Assembly (NCBI RefSeq): GCF_002737755.1
Contig: NZ_PEGH01000010.1
Location: 1 to 64,000, forward strand
Direction of reading: 5' to 3'
Source: Caulobacter sp. BP25
Lineage (GTDB): Bacteria; Pseudomonadota; Alphaproteobacteria; Caulobacterales; Caulobacteraceae
DNA length: 64,000 bases
Below the pieces are notes generated by a model, which was not told the DNA's origin, searched no databases, and saw only the letters and a program-made list of their open reading frames with translations. The position numbers and the translations under genes were made by a program. The first letter of the stretch is position 1. Each line of letters opens with the position of its first letter. Below, piece by piece: positions 18,303 through 28,022 of this stretch.

Positions 18303-19387
18303 TGAAGACCCTGCGCCTGCTGCACCGCTGGACCGGCGGGTGCGTCGGATTGCTGCTGGCGCTTTTGGGTTTGAGCGGCGCGCTCTTGGTGCATGAGGAC
18401 GCGTTCCTGCGCGCGACCGTGCCGCATGCGGCCGACGCGCAGCGCCAGGACACGAAGACCCTCGCGGCGGCCGTCGCGAAGATCTTCGCCGCCGAAGACC
18501 GTCCGCGCTCGATCGTGCTGGCGACCGACCGGCTGGGCCTGCACAAGCTGTCGTATCGGGGCGAGCAGGGCGCCTACGCGGACCAGGACGGGAACATCAT
18601 CCAGCAATGGACCTCGAATTGGACGCGTCCCGAGGTCTGGTTGTTCGACTTCCACCACCATCTGTTCAACGGCGACACCGGCGAGATTATCGGCGGTGTT
18701 GTTGGCCTCGTGGGTCTAGGGTTCGTGGCGACGGGCCTGATCCTATGGTGGCCGACGCGACGGATGTTCAGCTTCCGACTCTGGCCCAAAGCCGCGAGGC
18801 GCGCCGCTATCGTGCACCACCATCGCGATCTCGGCGTCTGGATCGCGCCGCTTCTGGTTCTTTCGCTGACCACCGGCGCGGCCATGAATATGAAGTGGTT
18901 CTCCCAGGCCCTCCGCGCGCCGTTTTCACCGCCCGCCGTCATGGAGGCGGCGTCTGCGCCGCCGAAGATCGCGGGAGGAGAGCTGACGAGGGACCTTGAC
19001 TGGTCGAAGGTAATCAACGCGGCCAAGACGCGGTTCCCCGACGCGGAGGTACGGACGATCACCCTGCCCGCCAAGAAGGGAGGGCTGGTCCAGATCCGCC
19101 TGAGAAGGCAGGCCGAGTGGCTACCGAACGGTCGCTCCGTCGCCTGGTTCGATCCCGCCGATGGCCGCCTGGTGGCCAGCCGCGACGCCTTGGCGCTGCC
19201 GCTCGGCTCAAGGATCGCCAACGCCGACTACCCGCTGCATGCGGCGAAGGTCGGCGGTCTGCCCTATCGTCTGGTGATGACTGTGTCTGGCCTGGCGCTG
19301 ACGCTGCTGGGAAGTCTGGCGGTTGTGACCTTCTGGGGTAACCCGGGTGGGACACCCCGGCGTGCCCGTCGCGCCGCGAAGGCCTAG
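18302..19387 (+). CDS. PepSY-associated membrane protein (FoxB/PiuB-like ferrisiderophore reductase)
   Basis: 361 residues. The first membrane helix directly follows the conserved LRLLHRWTGGCVGLLLALLG start; a periplasmic PepSY region contains LFDFHHHLFNGDTGEIIGGVVG; further helices at about 150-170, 200-215 and 330-350 bring HHHRDLGVW and other His residues that can coordinate haem. Family members use membrane haems to reduce ferric siderophores in the periplasm. The ATG overlaps the receptor stop codon, so the pair forms an operon. Assignment of the substrate is inference. Confidence 0.88.
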   Translation: MKTLRLLHRWTGGCVGLLLALLGLSGALLVHEDAFLRATVPHAADAQRQDTKTLAAAVAKIFAAEDRPRSIVLATDRLGLHKLSYRGEQGAYADQDGNIIQQWTSNWTRPEVWLFDFHHHLFNGDTGEIIGGVVGLVGLGFVATGLILWWPTRRMFSFRLWPKAARRAAIVHHHRDLGVWIAPLLVLSLTTGAAMNMKWFSQALRAPFSPPAVMEAASAPPKIAGGELTRDLDWSKVINAAKTRFPDAEVRTITLPAKKGGLVQIRLRRQAEWLPNGRSVAWFDPADGRLVASRDALALPLGSRIANADYPLHAAKVGGLPYRLVMTVSGLALTLLGSLAVVTFWGNPGGTPRRARRAAKA

Positions 19388-19494
19388 GCCAGAGGCGCGC
19401 GCCTCCAGTCCGACGAGGCGCCGGTCCCCGGTTTCGGAAGGTCGGCCCAGCAGGCGACCTGACGGGCGGTCAGCTTCGGCTGGCCTGTGACGGC

Positions 19495-21720
19495 CTACAT
19501 TGGGCCGACGCCGCCTGGGCTCGTCTGGAAGTCGAAGGCCGGCTCGCGCGGACGGCGCGGATTGGCCGCGCCTTGGCCGCCGAAGCCGTAGGTGAAGCCG
19601 ATGAAGACGGCCCGCAGATCGAGGTCCATGGCGCGACGTTCCTTCAGGGCGGCGGTGTTGATCACGAGCTTGTCGCCGAACGTCTTCAGCGAATCCTGGA
19701 CGGTAATGACCCCCGACAGGCGGTCGTTGAACTTGTGACGATAGCCAAGGTTCAGCATGCCCGTGGGCTCGCGATAGCCTTGCGGCGTCAAGCGCTTGCC
19801 GATGGCGAAGCCGCTGATCTGCAGGAAGTCCTTGGGCGTGGCCTGGATGTTCAGGGCCGCGTAGCCCGAGACGGTCCAGGTTGATCGGCTGTCGGGAAAG
19901 CCAAGGTCCGTCGCGCCGATCTCGTTCCAGGCGGCATTGCCGCTGATCGTGTACGAGACCTTGGGCGTCAGACGGGCGTTGGCCACCAGCTCCAGACCGC
20001 CGCTGCGGCTCTTGGCGAGATTGGCCTTGGTCGTCAGCAGGGCGCCGCCGGGCAGCTCGCGCACCACGTCGGTGACGCCGTCCCGCGCCTCGCGCCAGTA
20101 CAGCGTGCCCAGATAGTAGTTGAAGCCCTTGCGCAGCTGGTAGGCGACCTCGAACGAGTCCGTCACCTGCGGCTTCAGGCGCGGGTCGCCTTGGCGGTAG
20201 TTATAGGGGTCCTGATAGATCCGGTACGGGTTCAGGTCCTGGGCGGTTGGGCGCTGGATGCGGCGGCTGTAGCTGGCGTTGACTTGGCGTGTGTCGTCGA
20301 CCTTGTACTGGACGTGCAGCGATGGGTAGGCGCGCAGGTAGTCGTAGGAGTCCTTCAGGTTCGAGGTGACCTGGTTGGTGTCGATATGGACCTCTTCGAG
20401 GCGCAGGCCTGGCATCACCGTCCAGTCGCCCATCGAGCGACTGTAGGTGGCGTAGAGGGCGTTGACCGCCTGACCGTACTTGAACTGGTTTGTCAGGGCC
20501 GGATCGGTGGTCAGCGCGCCCCCGATCGGGCCTCGAGCGCCGAGGTTGTCATAGTCGTTGTCGTCGAGTTGCAGTTCGTAGCCCGCGACCAGCTTGGCGC
20601 CGCCGGGGAGGGGGCGCTTGTACTCGGCCTTGAGCCGGGTCTGGACCAGCTCGTCGCCGACGCGGACGCGCTCTGCGTAGTTCGAGACGATCGGCAGCTG
20701 ATTGAAGCCGTCCGACTCGGTGGTCTGACGGTTGCGCGTCCGCTCCAGGCTTGCGCGTACGGTGAGCTCGTGCTCGTCGCCGGACAGCTTGCGACGCAGG
20801 TCGCCCGAGAGGCCGGCGACCGAACGCTTCATCTCGCCGTCGCCCTGCCGCTGGAAGCGAACGCTGGGCGCGCCGGTCGAGGTGCGGCCGTCATAGTCCG
20901 AGCCGGACTTCGACTTGTAGCTCATGTCGTTGTAGCGGGCCTCGGCGCTGAGGCTGGTCTTCTTGTCCAGGTCGTAGTCGACGCCGGCCCGGGCGTTGTG
21001 CGACTGGCCCCGGCTGACGAAGCCGACCTCCTGGTGGCTAGGCGAATACTGGCCGGTGGCGGCGTCCAGGCGCTCGCGGTCGTCGACGATCTGGCCCTTG
21101 GCCTTGTCGCGGCGCCAGCCGGCATCGGCCGAGAGGGTCAGGCCCTTGGTGTTGCGGGCCAGGCTGATGCTGGCGTTCTTGCGGCCTTCCGTACCGACGT
21201 TGGTGCGCACCGAGCCGGTGGTCCCGACTCCGCGCTGCTGTTTGGTGATCAGGTTGATGATGCCGGCCGAGCCCTCGGGGCTGAAGGCGGCCGAGGGATT
21301 GGTCATCACCTCGACGCGCTCGAACTGGCTGGCGGGGATCTGCTGCAGGACCTGGCCGCGATTCTCGCCCTTGAACATGCCCGACGGCTTGCCGTCGATC
21401 ATGATGGTGACGTTGGCGTCGCCGCGCAGGCTGACATTGCCCTGCACGTCGACCTGCACCGACGGCACGTTGCGCAGCACGTCGGCGACCGAGCCGGTGG
21501 TGGCCTGGATATCCTTGCCCAGGCTGTAGCTACGCCGGTCGATCGAGGTCTTGATGTCCTGGTTGGATGGCGCGGTGATCGTCACGCCCTGCACCTGATT
21601 GGACGGTTCCTTCTTGGCGGGGGAAGGAGCGGGGGTGGTCGTCTGGGCGAAGGCGTTGGCGCTGAAAGCGACCAGGCCCGTGGCGGCCAGCAGGGCGGCG
21701 CGGCGGGTCGTGAAGGTCAT
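19495..21720 (-). CDS. TonB-dependent receptor, outer-membrane beta-barrel family
   Basis: 741-residue receptor with a signal peptide (LLAATGLVAFSANAFA), a plug (VADVLRNVPSVQVDVQGNVS, LRGDANVTIMIDGKPSG, FERVEVMTNPSAAFSPEGSA) and a barrel related to the 'outer membrane beta-barrel' receptors often seen with peptide or envelope-stress loci. It ends in a Pro/Arg-rich tail instead of a terminal Phe. SD AGGAGA supports the ATG. A 19-bp site (21794-21812), identical to one ahead of the ABC/two-component operon at 27.9 kb, lies about 80 bp upstream, so control by that response regulator is inferred. Transported substrate unknown. Confidence 0.88.
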   Translation of the reverse strand: MTFTTRRAALLAATGLVAFSANAFAQTTTPAPSPAKKEPSNQVQGVTITAPSNQDIKTSIDRRSYSLGKDIQATTGSVADVLRNVPSVQVDVQGNVSLRGDANVTIMIDGKPSGMFKGENRGQVLQQIPASQFERVEVMTNPSAAFSPEGSAGIINLITKQQRGVGTTGSVRTNVGTEGRKNASISLARNTKGLTLSADAGWRRDKAKGQIVDDRERLDAATGQYSPSHQEVGFVSRGQSHNARAGVDYDLDKKTSLSAEARYNDMSYKSKSGSDYDGRTSTGAPSVRFQRQGDGEMKRSVAGLSGDLRRKLSGDEHELTVRASLERTRNRQTTESDGFNQLPIVSNYAERVRVGDELVQTRLKAEYKRPLPGGAKLVAGYELQLDDNDYDNLGARGPIGGALTTDPALTNQFKYGQAVNALYATYSRSMGDWTVMPGLRLEEVHIDTNQVTSNLKDSYDYLRAYPSLHVQYKVDDTRQVNASYSRRIQRPTAQDLNPYRIYQDPYNYRQGDPRLKPQVTDSFEVAYQLRKGFNYYLGTLYWREARDGVTDVVRELPGGALLTTKANLAKSRSGGLELVANARLTPKVSYTISGNAAWNEIGATDLGFPDSRSTWTVSGYAALNIQATPKDFLQISGFAIGKRLTPQGYREPTGMLNLGYRHKFNDRLSGVITVQDSLKTFGDKLVINTAALKERRAMDLDLRAVFIGFTYGFGGQGAANPRRPREPAFDFQTSPGGVGPM

Positions 21721-21793
21721 GAAAGGTCTCCTCTGTTGCGAGGAACCTGACAGGGCGACTCAAAGCGGTGCAGTGCCTGGGGTCACGCGCTTG

Positions 21794-21812
21794 AGGTGAC
21801 GTTTGTCATGTC
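21794..21812. promoter_or_regulatory. 19-bp candidate operator, copy 1 (AGGTGACGTTTGTCATGTC)
   Basis: Contains the palindrome TGAC-GTTT-GTCA (21797-21808). An identical 19-bp string occurs at 27929-27947. The palindrome centre is about 82 bp from the receptor start codon here and about 85 bp from the ABC gene start there. Inference: binding site of the LuxR/NarL-type regulator encoded at 30862-31467. Confidence 0.6.
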
Positions 21813-21816
21813 CCGC

Positions 21817-22335
21817 TCAGGGCGCGACCGCGTCCAATGTCTGAGGCGCGCCCGCTTCGGACCCGTTGAAGATCAGGGTGCGCGTGACGCCCAGGCGGCG
21901 GATGTTCACCTGGTTGACCTGGTCGCCGTAGACATCGGCGAACATGGCGGCCCTCACGGTGATTTCTTCCGAGACGGCGGTCGGCGGAATTTTGCCGACA
22001 TATTCGAAACGCACCTCGTCCGCGCCGAGGGTCATGTCCTTGAGTGTGAGCGCGATGGGCGCGCCGGCGGCGGCCACCGTGAACCGTGTGGCCATGTAGC
22101 CTTTCAGCGCTTCGATCGCGTCCGGATCATCAAGGCTGGCTTGGGCGTCGGGCGCGATCACGGCCAGCGCCGGCTCCGCGTCGTGAGCCGGGATGCGGTG
22201 GCTGACCGTGACGGCGCCGGTCTTGCCGTCGATTTCCACGACGCTGAGCGCGCCGTGGCCGCGATGCGCGGCCGCCGGAAGCGGGGCGAACACAAGGCCC
22301 GCCACCGCCAGCAGAACGGCCGCGCGCCGGTTCAC
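21817..22335 (-). CDS. DUF6702-like exported protein
   Basis: 172 residues with signal peptide (LLAVAGLVFAPLPAAAHRGH). The pattern HRGHGALSVVEIDGKTGAV, SHRIPAHDAEPAL and the ADVYGDQVNQVNI segment resembles small periplasmic DUF6702 proteins commonly encoded next to M1 peptidases. Its GTG start overlaps the M1 stop (GTGA), so the two are translationally coupled. Function unknown; His-rich N-terminus after cleavage could bind metal. Confidence 0.75.
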   Translation of the reverse strand: MNRRAAVLLAVAGLVFAPLPAAAHRGHGALSVVEIDGKTGAVTVSHRIPAHDAEPALAVIAPDAQASLDDPDAIEALKGYMATRFTVAAAGAPIALTLKDMTLGADEVRFEYVGKIPPTAVSEEITVRAAMFADVYGDQVNQVNIRRLGVTRTLIFNGSEAGAPQTLDAVAP

Positions 22336-24749
22336 TTGGAGCCTTCGTCCTTCTTGGGTTCGGCGTTGGGCAGGGTGGCCAGGCTGTCGGGTTCGACCTT
22401 CAGATTGGCGTCCTTCATGCGGTTGGCGGCTTCCGGCGGCTTGGCGATCTTGAAGGTCGTCGGGACGATCGCGCCTTCATAGACGTTGTTGCCGCGATCA
22501 GCGTCAGCGGTTTCCCACAGCGGATCCAGCTGGGCGCCCTTCAACTGCTTGGTCGACACATACTGCCAGGTGACTTGCTTGGAGCTCTTGCGCCAGATCT
22601 CGGCGGGAATGCGAACCGTCTCCGAGGAGCCGTCAGCGAAATCCATCTTCAGGATCACCGGCATCACCAGGCCGCCGATGTTGCGGAAGGTGAAGCGATA
22701 GACGTTGTCCTTGAAGTCCTGAGCGGCCAGCTCTTCTGGCGTCAGGTCTTCGCGCGCCGACTTGGCCTTCTTACGAGCGCTGTCGAATACCGCGAACTCG
22801 TCGTTGGCGTTGTAGAAGTCGCGCGTCTTGGCGTCGAGCTCGACGACGGTCGGAGCCTTGTTGTTAGCGGCGGTGCGCGATTCCGGCTCCTTGGCGCGCT
22901 CGGTCTTGCGGCTGGCGGACTCGACGTCGGGATCGCCGCTGTCGAGGCGACCCTGGACGATCTTTTCCAGCGCGATGTCGACGTGATCGGTCGAGTAAAA
23001 CCAGCCGCGCCAGAACCAGTCGAGGTCAACGCCCGAAGATTCTTCCATCGTGCGGAAGAAGTCGTAGGGGGTGGGGTGTTTGAACCGCCAACGGTTCGAG
23101 TACTCCTTGAAGGCGCGATCGAACAGCTCGCGGCCCATGATCGTCTCGCGCAGGATGACCAGAGCGGTTGCGGGCTTGGAATAGCCGTTCGGACCGAACT
23201 GGATCACCGAGTCCGACTGGGTCATCAGCGGCACTTGGTCCTGGCTGACCATGTACTCGACGATGTCCTTGGGCTCGCCGCGACGCGCCGGGAACTTCTT
23301 GTCCCACTGCACCTCGGCCTGGAACTCGAGGAAGCTGTTGAGGCCCTCGTCCATCCAGGTCCACTGGCGCTCGTCGGAATTGACGATCATCGGGAAGTAG
23401 TTGTGGCCCACCTCGTGGATCACCACGCCGATCAGGCCGTACTTGGCGCGTTCGGTGTAGGTGAGGGCGCCGGTCTTCTTGTCCTTCACCGGCCGGGGGC
23501 CGTTGAAGCTGATCATCGGATATTCCATGCCGCCGACCGGGCCGTTGACCGATTGGGCCACCGGATAGGGATAGGCGAAGGTGAAGTCCGAATAGACCTT
23601 CAGGGTGTGGGCGATCGACTTCGTCGAATAGGCGTCCCACAGCGGGCGCGCCTCCTTCGGGAAGAACGACATGGCCATCACGACCGGATGTTCGGCCTTG
23701 GTGTCTTCCTGCTTCACGCCCAGAGCGTCCCAGACGAACTTGCGCGAGCTGGCCCAGCCGAAGTCGCGCACATTGCTGGCCTGGAAGACCCAAGTCTTCT
23801 CGGTCTTGGCCTTGCCCTTCTCGGCGGCCAGGGCCTCTTCGGGCGTGACGACATAGACCGGCTCGCTGGCTGTGCGGGCCTTGGCCAGGCGATCACGCTG
23901 GGCGGCGCTGAGCACGGCGGCCGGGTTCTGAAGCACGCCTGTGGCCGACACGACGTGGTCGGACGGCACAGTCAGGGCCACGCGGTAGTCGCCGAACTCC
24001 AGCGTGAACTCGCCCGAACCGAGGAAGGCCTTGTTGTGCCAGCCCTCATAGTCCGAATAGACCGCAAGCCTGGGGAACCACTGCGCGCCCTCGTAGATGC
24101 AGTTGCCGTCTTCGCCCTTGCCGGTGAAGCACTCGTAGCCGCTGCGGCCGCCAACCACCTTGTTCTCGACCATGGGCAGGGACCATTCGATCGTGAACTT
24201 GGTCTCGCCGCCATTGGCGCGCACGGCGGCCGGCAGGTCGACGCGCAGCAGGGTGTCGACGACGGTGAACTTCAGCGAACGGCCCGAAGCGTCCTTCACC
24301 GACTTGATGGTGAAGCCGCCTTCCCATTCCTTGAGGCGCTGTATGCGGCGAACCTGGCCCAGGCTCATCGAGTCGCCGGAGACCGTCTCGGTCATCTTGC
24401 TGATCGAGTCTCGCTTGTAGTCCTGGTCCAGCAACAGCCACAGATAGGGCAGGTTGTCGGGTGAGTTGTTGCGGTAGGTGATCGTTTCCTTGCCGGTCAG
24501 CAGCTTGGCGTCTTCGTCCAGACGAACCGAGACGTCGTAGTCGACCTTCTGCTGCCAGTAGCGATAGCCCGGCGCGCCCGCGGCGTTGCGGTAGTCGGTC
24601 GGGGTCGGCCAGTCCTCGCCCTCCAGTTGGCGGAACTTGTCCTCGAACGGCGCCTTGGTCTGCTTGATAGCGTCGGCGTGAGCAACAGACGCGGCCAGTG
24701 TGGCCACGATGACGCCGGCGACGGCGTAACGAATAGAACTCTTGGACAA
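22332..24749 (-). CDS. M1 family zinc metallopeptidase, exported
   Basis: Aminopeptidase-like enzyme of 805 aa. The TTG start is preceded by GAGGGGC and gives a complete signal peptide (YAVAGVIVATLAASVAHA). The N-terminal beta-domain leads to the catalytic domain: GGMEYP (exopeptidase-type loop) at 406-411, zinc motif HEVGHN at 445-450, and third ligand E468 in DEGLN. A long C-terminal region holds a charged low-complexity stretch before a beta domain. It is probably periplasmic. It lies upstream of a DUF6702-like gene and then a TonB receptor on the same strand; the receptor appears to have its own promoter. Confidence 0.92.
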   Translation of the reverse strand: MSKSSIRYAVAGVIVATLAASVAHADAIKQTKAPFEDKFRQLEGEDWPTPTDYRNAAGAPGYRYWQQKVDYDVSVRLDEDAKLLTGKETITYRNNSPDNLPYLWLLLDQDYKRDSISKMTETVSGDSMSLGQVRRIQRLKEWEGGFTIKSVKDASGRSLKFTVVDTLLRVDLPAAVRANGGETKFTIEWSLPMVENKVVGGRSGYECFTGKGEDGNCIYEGAQWFPRLAVYSDYEGWHNKAFLGSGEFTLEFGDYRVALTVPSDHVVSATGVLQNPAAVLSAAQRDRLAKARTASEPVYVVTPEEALAAEKGKAKTEKTWVFQASNVRDFGWASSRKFVWDALGVKQEDTKAEHPVVMAMSFFPKEARPLWDAYSTKSIAHTLKVYSDFTFAYPYPVAQSVNGPVGGMEYPMISFNGPRPVKDKKTGALTYTERAKYGLIGVVIHEVGHNYFPMIVNSDERQWTWMDEGLNSFLEFQAEVQWDKKFPARRGEPKDIVEYMVSQDQVPLMTQSDSVIQFGPNGYSKPATALVILRETIMGRELFDRAFKEYSNRWRFKHPTPYDFFRTMEESSGVDLDWFWRGWFYSTDHVDIALEKIVQGRLDSGDPDVESASRKTERAKEPESRTAANNKAPTVVELDAKTRDFYNANDEFAVFDSARKKAKSAREDLTPEELAAQDFKDNVYRFTFRNIGGLVMPVILKMDFADGSSETVRIPAEIWRKSSKQVTWQYVSTKQLKGAQLDPLWETADADRGNNVYEGAIVPTTFKIAKPPEAANRMKDANLKVEPDSLATLPNAEPKKDEGSK

Positions 24750-24841
24750 GTTCAGCCCCTCAATTCAGAACCCTGACGAACCCCGACGACACCTTGGCTA
24801 TGGCGGCGGGGGAAATCATCCCTTTTTTCCGTCCTTCGGCG

Positions 24842-26839
24842 TCAAAAGCTTATCTTGACGCCCGCGCGCACAGCCCGGGGCTCCACCGGATGGAAATGGA
24901 TGTCCTCGACCCCGCTCGCCGGCTCTCCGGGCAGCCTTGAGGCATAGAGGTAGGCGATGTCGTCGCGCTTGCTGTTGGTCAGGTTCAGCACCTCGACCAG
25001 CAGGCTGGCGCGACCCAAATCCTGAGCAAGCAAGGCGTTGACCAGGCTCGTGGGGCGCGAGCGGACCGAATTGTCCTCGACCAGAGGCGCGCCACCAAGC
25101 CTGCGATAGGTCAGAGACAGGGACGAGCCCTTGATCGGCGTCCAGGTGGCGCCCGCGCTGAGCACAGAGCTCACCGCGTTGGGAATGCGGTCGCCTTCGG
25201 GCGGATCGCCGGCGAACCGGGCGTGCGTTGCGGCGTAGGAGCCTGTCAGGCTCAGATGAGCGGTCGGTCGCCAGTCCGCTAACAGCTCCACGCCCCGGCG
25301 GCGGGTGGCGCCGCTGGCTTCGGTGAAACCCGCGTCGCCGACATAGACGAGCTCGGAGTCTACACGCAGCGCCCAGGCTGCGGCGGTCAGGGCCAGGTCG
25401 CCGCGCTTCCACCGCAGGCCCAGCTCCGCGCCGTCGGTGGGGGAAATCAAAGGCGCGCGCTCGGCCGGATCGCCGGTGACCGGATCGACCGTGATCACCA
25501 CGCCCCGCGCGTCATTGGAGTGGAAGCCGCGCCCCGCGTCGGCATAGAGCTCGAAGGTCTTGGAAATCCGCCAGGCCAGAGCGAGCTTGGGGCTGACCTG
25601 AAGATCGCTGACGGTCCCGCTGTTGCGAGGATCGCCCGCGTCGACATCGGCGCCCAGGGCGTCGGCGCGCAGGCCAAAGGTGGCGTCCACCTGGCCAAAG
25701 CGCCTGGAGGCTTCACCCCACAGCGCCGTCGACCATTCAGTCAGTGAGTCTTGGCGCACCGTCGCCCGTCGCAAGCGGGCGGTGGTGCGATAGAGGCCTA
25801 CCTTGCCGATGTCGTCTATGCGGGCCGAGACACCTGTGCGGGCGCTCCAGCCGTCGCCCAGGCTCCATCGCTTGATCAGCGAGCCGCCATAGATCCAACG
25901 GCGATCGACCTGCTCGAACTGGTCGCCGTTGATCGGATCGTCCAGGAAGTAGGTGAAGTTTGAATAGAGATCGAGCGTATAGCGCTGGACGTAGACAACC
26001 GCGTCGAGACCGCGCAGCAGGTCGCGGCGACGGGCCGACAGCATATAGCGCGCGGTGTTTCCGCCGTCGGTCGCATCGACCGCGTCCAGACGCCCCAGGG
26101 CGCCGGACTCGACCGCTCGGCGCGGAATCTGGTCCGTGGCGTTCCACTTGGCGTCATAGGCGAGGGCGGTGATCGACCAGCCGCCCGCCAGAGCGCGGCC
26201 TAGAAGATTGATCTTGCGAAGGTCCTCGGGGTTCGTCCAAGCCCCGCGCGCGGTCGAGAGGTCCGCCGCGACCAGGACGTTTTCGGTCAGCGCCTTCGAC
26301 CCGACGGCGCGATAATAGTCGTTCTCACCGGCCCAGGCCTGGAGCCCGTCGCCGTGCAGGTGGTCGGCGGTCTCGAAGGCGACAGCGCCTGCCGTGGCGA
26401 AGTCGCCGTTCTCGGCCGAGTAGGGACCCTTTTTGAAACTGATGTCATGGACGAACTCGGGCGTCAGCAGGTTCAGGTCCAGATAGCCCTGGCCATGGCC
26501 GTGCGACGGCAGGTTCAGAGGGACGCCATCCAGCGAGGCTGCCAGGTCCGTGCCGTGGTCCAGGTTGAAGCCGCGCAGGAAATACTGGTTGGCCTTGCCC
26601 GCGCCGGAATGCTGGGTCGCCGCCAAGCCCGGCACCGCTTCGATCAGCTCGCCGGGCCTGAGCAGAGGGCGGACGGCGAAGTCCGCATAGGCGATACGGC
26701 CCTCGCTGGCCGAGGTCGCGCGCCCAAGGTCGTTGGCGCGTCGCCCCCAGACCGAGATCGCCTCGACCTCCTGGCCTTGAGCGAAGGCGGGAAGGGATGT
26801 GGCCAGCACCAGGGCCAGCAGGGAAACGTTACGCGACAT
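24842..26839 (-). CDS. TonB-dependent receptor, substrate unknown
   Basis: 665 residues with signal peptide (LLALVLATSLPAFAQGQ). Plug motifs: LIEAVPGLAATQHSG, YFLRGFNLDHGTDLAASLDG, PLNLPSHGHGQGYLDLN and FKKGPYSAENGDFATAG. The barrel ends EPRAVRAGVKISF with the expected terminal Phe. The plug contains a His/Gly-rich SHGHGQG loop, which could bind metal, but no adjacent gene identifies the ligand. It follows the UDP-glucuronate decarboxylase gene by 47 bp. Confidence 0.87.
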   Translation of the reverse strand: MSRNVSLLALVLATSLPAFAQGQEVEAISVWGRRANDLGRATSASEGRIAYADFAVRPLLRPGELIEAVPGLAATQHSGAGKANQYFLRGFNLDHGTDLAASLDGVPLNLPSHGHGQGYLDLNLLTPEFVHDISFKKGPYSAENGDFATAGAVAFETADHLHGDGLQAWAGENDYYRAVGSKALTENVLVAADLSTARGAWTNPEDLRKINLLGRALAGGWSITALAYDAKWNATDQIPRRAVESGALGRLDAVDATDGGNTARYMLSARRRDLLRGLDAVVYVQRYTLDLYSNFTYFLDDPINGDQFEQVDRRWIYGGSLIKRWSLGDGWSARTGVSARIDDIGKVGLYRTTARLRRATVRQDSLTEWSTALWGEASRRFGQVDATFGLRADALGADVDAGDPRNSGTVSDLQVSPKLALAWRISKTFELYADAGRGFHSNDARGVVITVDPVTGDPAERAPLISPTDGAELGLRWKRGDLALTAAAWALRVDSELVYVGDAGFTEASGATRRRGVELLADWRPTAHLSLTGSYAATHARFAGDPPEGDRIPNAVSSVLSAGATWTPIKGSSLSLTYRRLGGAPLVEDNSVRSRPTSLVNALLAQDLGRASLLVEVLNLTNSKRDDIAYLYASRLPGEPASGVEDIHFHPVEPRAVRAGVKISF

Positions 26840-26886
26840 GACCGGCTGTTACCGGCGCGCCGCGACGGGAGCAAGGCTGGGTGGCG

Positions 26887-27834
26887 TCACGCCGCTTTGA
26901 GCAGGCCGTCGAAGTATTCGATGGTCTTCGTCAGCCCAACCTTCAATGGCGCCTTGGGCGTCCAATCCAGATGCTGCTTGGCGAGCGTGATGTCGGGCTG
27001 GCGCTGGCGCGGGTCATCGGAAGGCAGGGGGCGATGGACCAGCGCCGACTTGCTGCCGGTCAGTTCAAGAACCAGCTCTGCAAGCTGCTTCATCGTGAAC
27101 TCGACGGGATTGCCAAGATTGATCGGGCCGGTGACGTCGTCGCCCGTGTTCATCAGCCGGATCAGGCCGTCCACCAAGTCATCGACATAGCAGAACGACC
27201 GCGTCTGGGTGCCATCGCCATAGAGGGTGATGTCCTCGCCCTTCAGGGCCTGGACGATGAAGTTCGACACCACCCGCCCGTCGTTCGGATGCATGCGCGG
27301 GCCATAGGTGTTGAAGATCCGCGCCACCTTGATGCGCAGCTTGTGCTGGCGCCAGTAGTCGAAGAACAGCGTCTCGGCGCAGCGCTTGCCCTCGTCGTAG
27401 CAAGAGCGGATGCCGATCGGATTGACGTTGCCCCAGTAGCTCTCGACCTGAGGATGGATGCTCGGGTCGCCGTACACCTCGGAGGTCGAGGCCTGCAGGA
27501 TCTTGGCTTTCACCCGCTTGGCCAGCCCCAGCATGTTGATGGCGCCGTGAACGCTGGTCTTGGTCGTCTGCACGGGGTCGAACTGATAGTGCACGGGGCT
27601 AGCGGGGCAGGCCAGATTGTAGATTTGGTCGACCTCGACATAAAGCGGCATGGTCACGTCGTGACGCAGCAGCTCGAAGCGTGGGTTGGAAAGATGCTGA
27701 GCCACGTTCAGGCGCGAGCCGGTATAGTAGTTGTCGACGCAAAGCACCTCGGCGCCGCTCTCAAGCAGACGATCGCACAGGTGCGATCCGACGAAGCCGG
27801 CGCCGCCCGTCACGAGAATTCTCTGCATATGCAT
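26887..27834 (-). CDS. UDP-glucuronate decarboxylase (UDP-xylose synthase)
   Basis: Extended short-chain dehydrogenase/reductase of 315 aa converting UDP-glucuronate to UDP-xylose with bound NAD. The NAD loop GGAGFVGS is near the N-terminus, the catalytic YxxxK is in SCYDEGKR, and [19 protein letters not shown] is the decarboxylase-specific signature shared with eukaryotic UXS. The frame stays open to 28038, but the ATG at 27834 gives the family N-terminus. It is divergent from the ABC operon. UDP-xylose would feed cell-surface glycans. Confidence 0.92.
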   Translation of the reverse strand: MHMQRILVTGGAGFVGSHLCDRLLESGAEVLCVDNYYTGSRLNVAQHLSNPRFELLRHDVTMPLYVEVDQIYNLACPASPVHYQFDPVQTTKTSVHGAINMLGLAKRVKAKILQASTSEVYGDPSIHPQVESYWGNVNPIGIRSCYDEGKRCAETLFFDYWRQHKLRIKVARIFNTYGPRMHPNDGRVVSNFIVQALKGEDITLYGDGTQTRSFCYVDDLVDGLIRLMNTGDDVTGPINLGNPVEFTMKQLAELVLELTGSKSALVHRPLPSDDPRQRQPDITLAKQHLDWTPKAPLKVGLTKTIEYFDGLLKAA

Positions 27835-27928
27835 AGCGCGATCTGACTCCCCCGGACTCACGTAGAATTCGTTTGTAACGCGCCGCTCGCCGCGTCTCCA
27901 AGGGCGGGTTTGCGCCGGCGCCGGGGCA

Positions 27929-27947
27929 AGGTGACGTTTGTCATGTC
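27929..27947. promoter_or_regulatory. 19-bp candidate operator, copy 2 (AGGTGACGTTTGTCATGTC)
   Basis: Identical to 21794-21812, with palindrome TGACGTTTGTCA at 27932-27943, upstream of the ABC transporter/two-component operon that starts at 28023. Autoregulation by the operon's own response regulator is inferred. Confidence 0.6.
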
Positions 27948-28022
27948 GGCCCAGTGACGGGTGGCACTGATGAACAGCGTTCCCCCGCCGCATGTTGGTT
28001 TCGACATCGAGGGGAGCCAACC

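Noticed and set aside
19381..19405. GC-only palindromes GGCCTAGGCC and GAGGCGCGCGCCTC after the PepSY gene
   Set aside because: Short GC palindromes are common in this sequence and no T-run follows; not called as a terminator.
20191..21750. 519-codon forward frame opposite the TonB receptor
   Set aside because: Antisense shadow of the receptor gene, with a Val/Ala/Gly/Asp-rich translation and no domain motifs.
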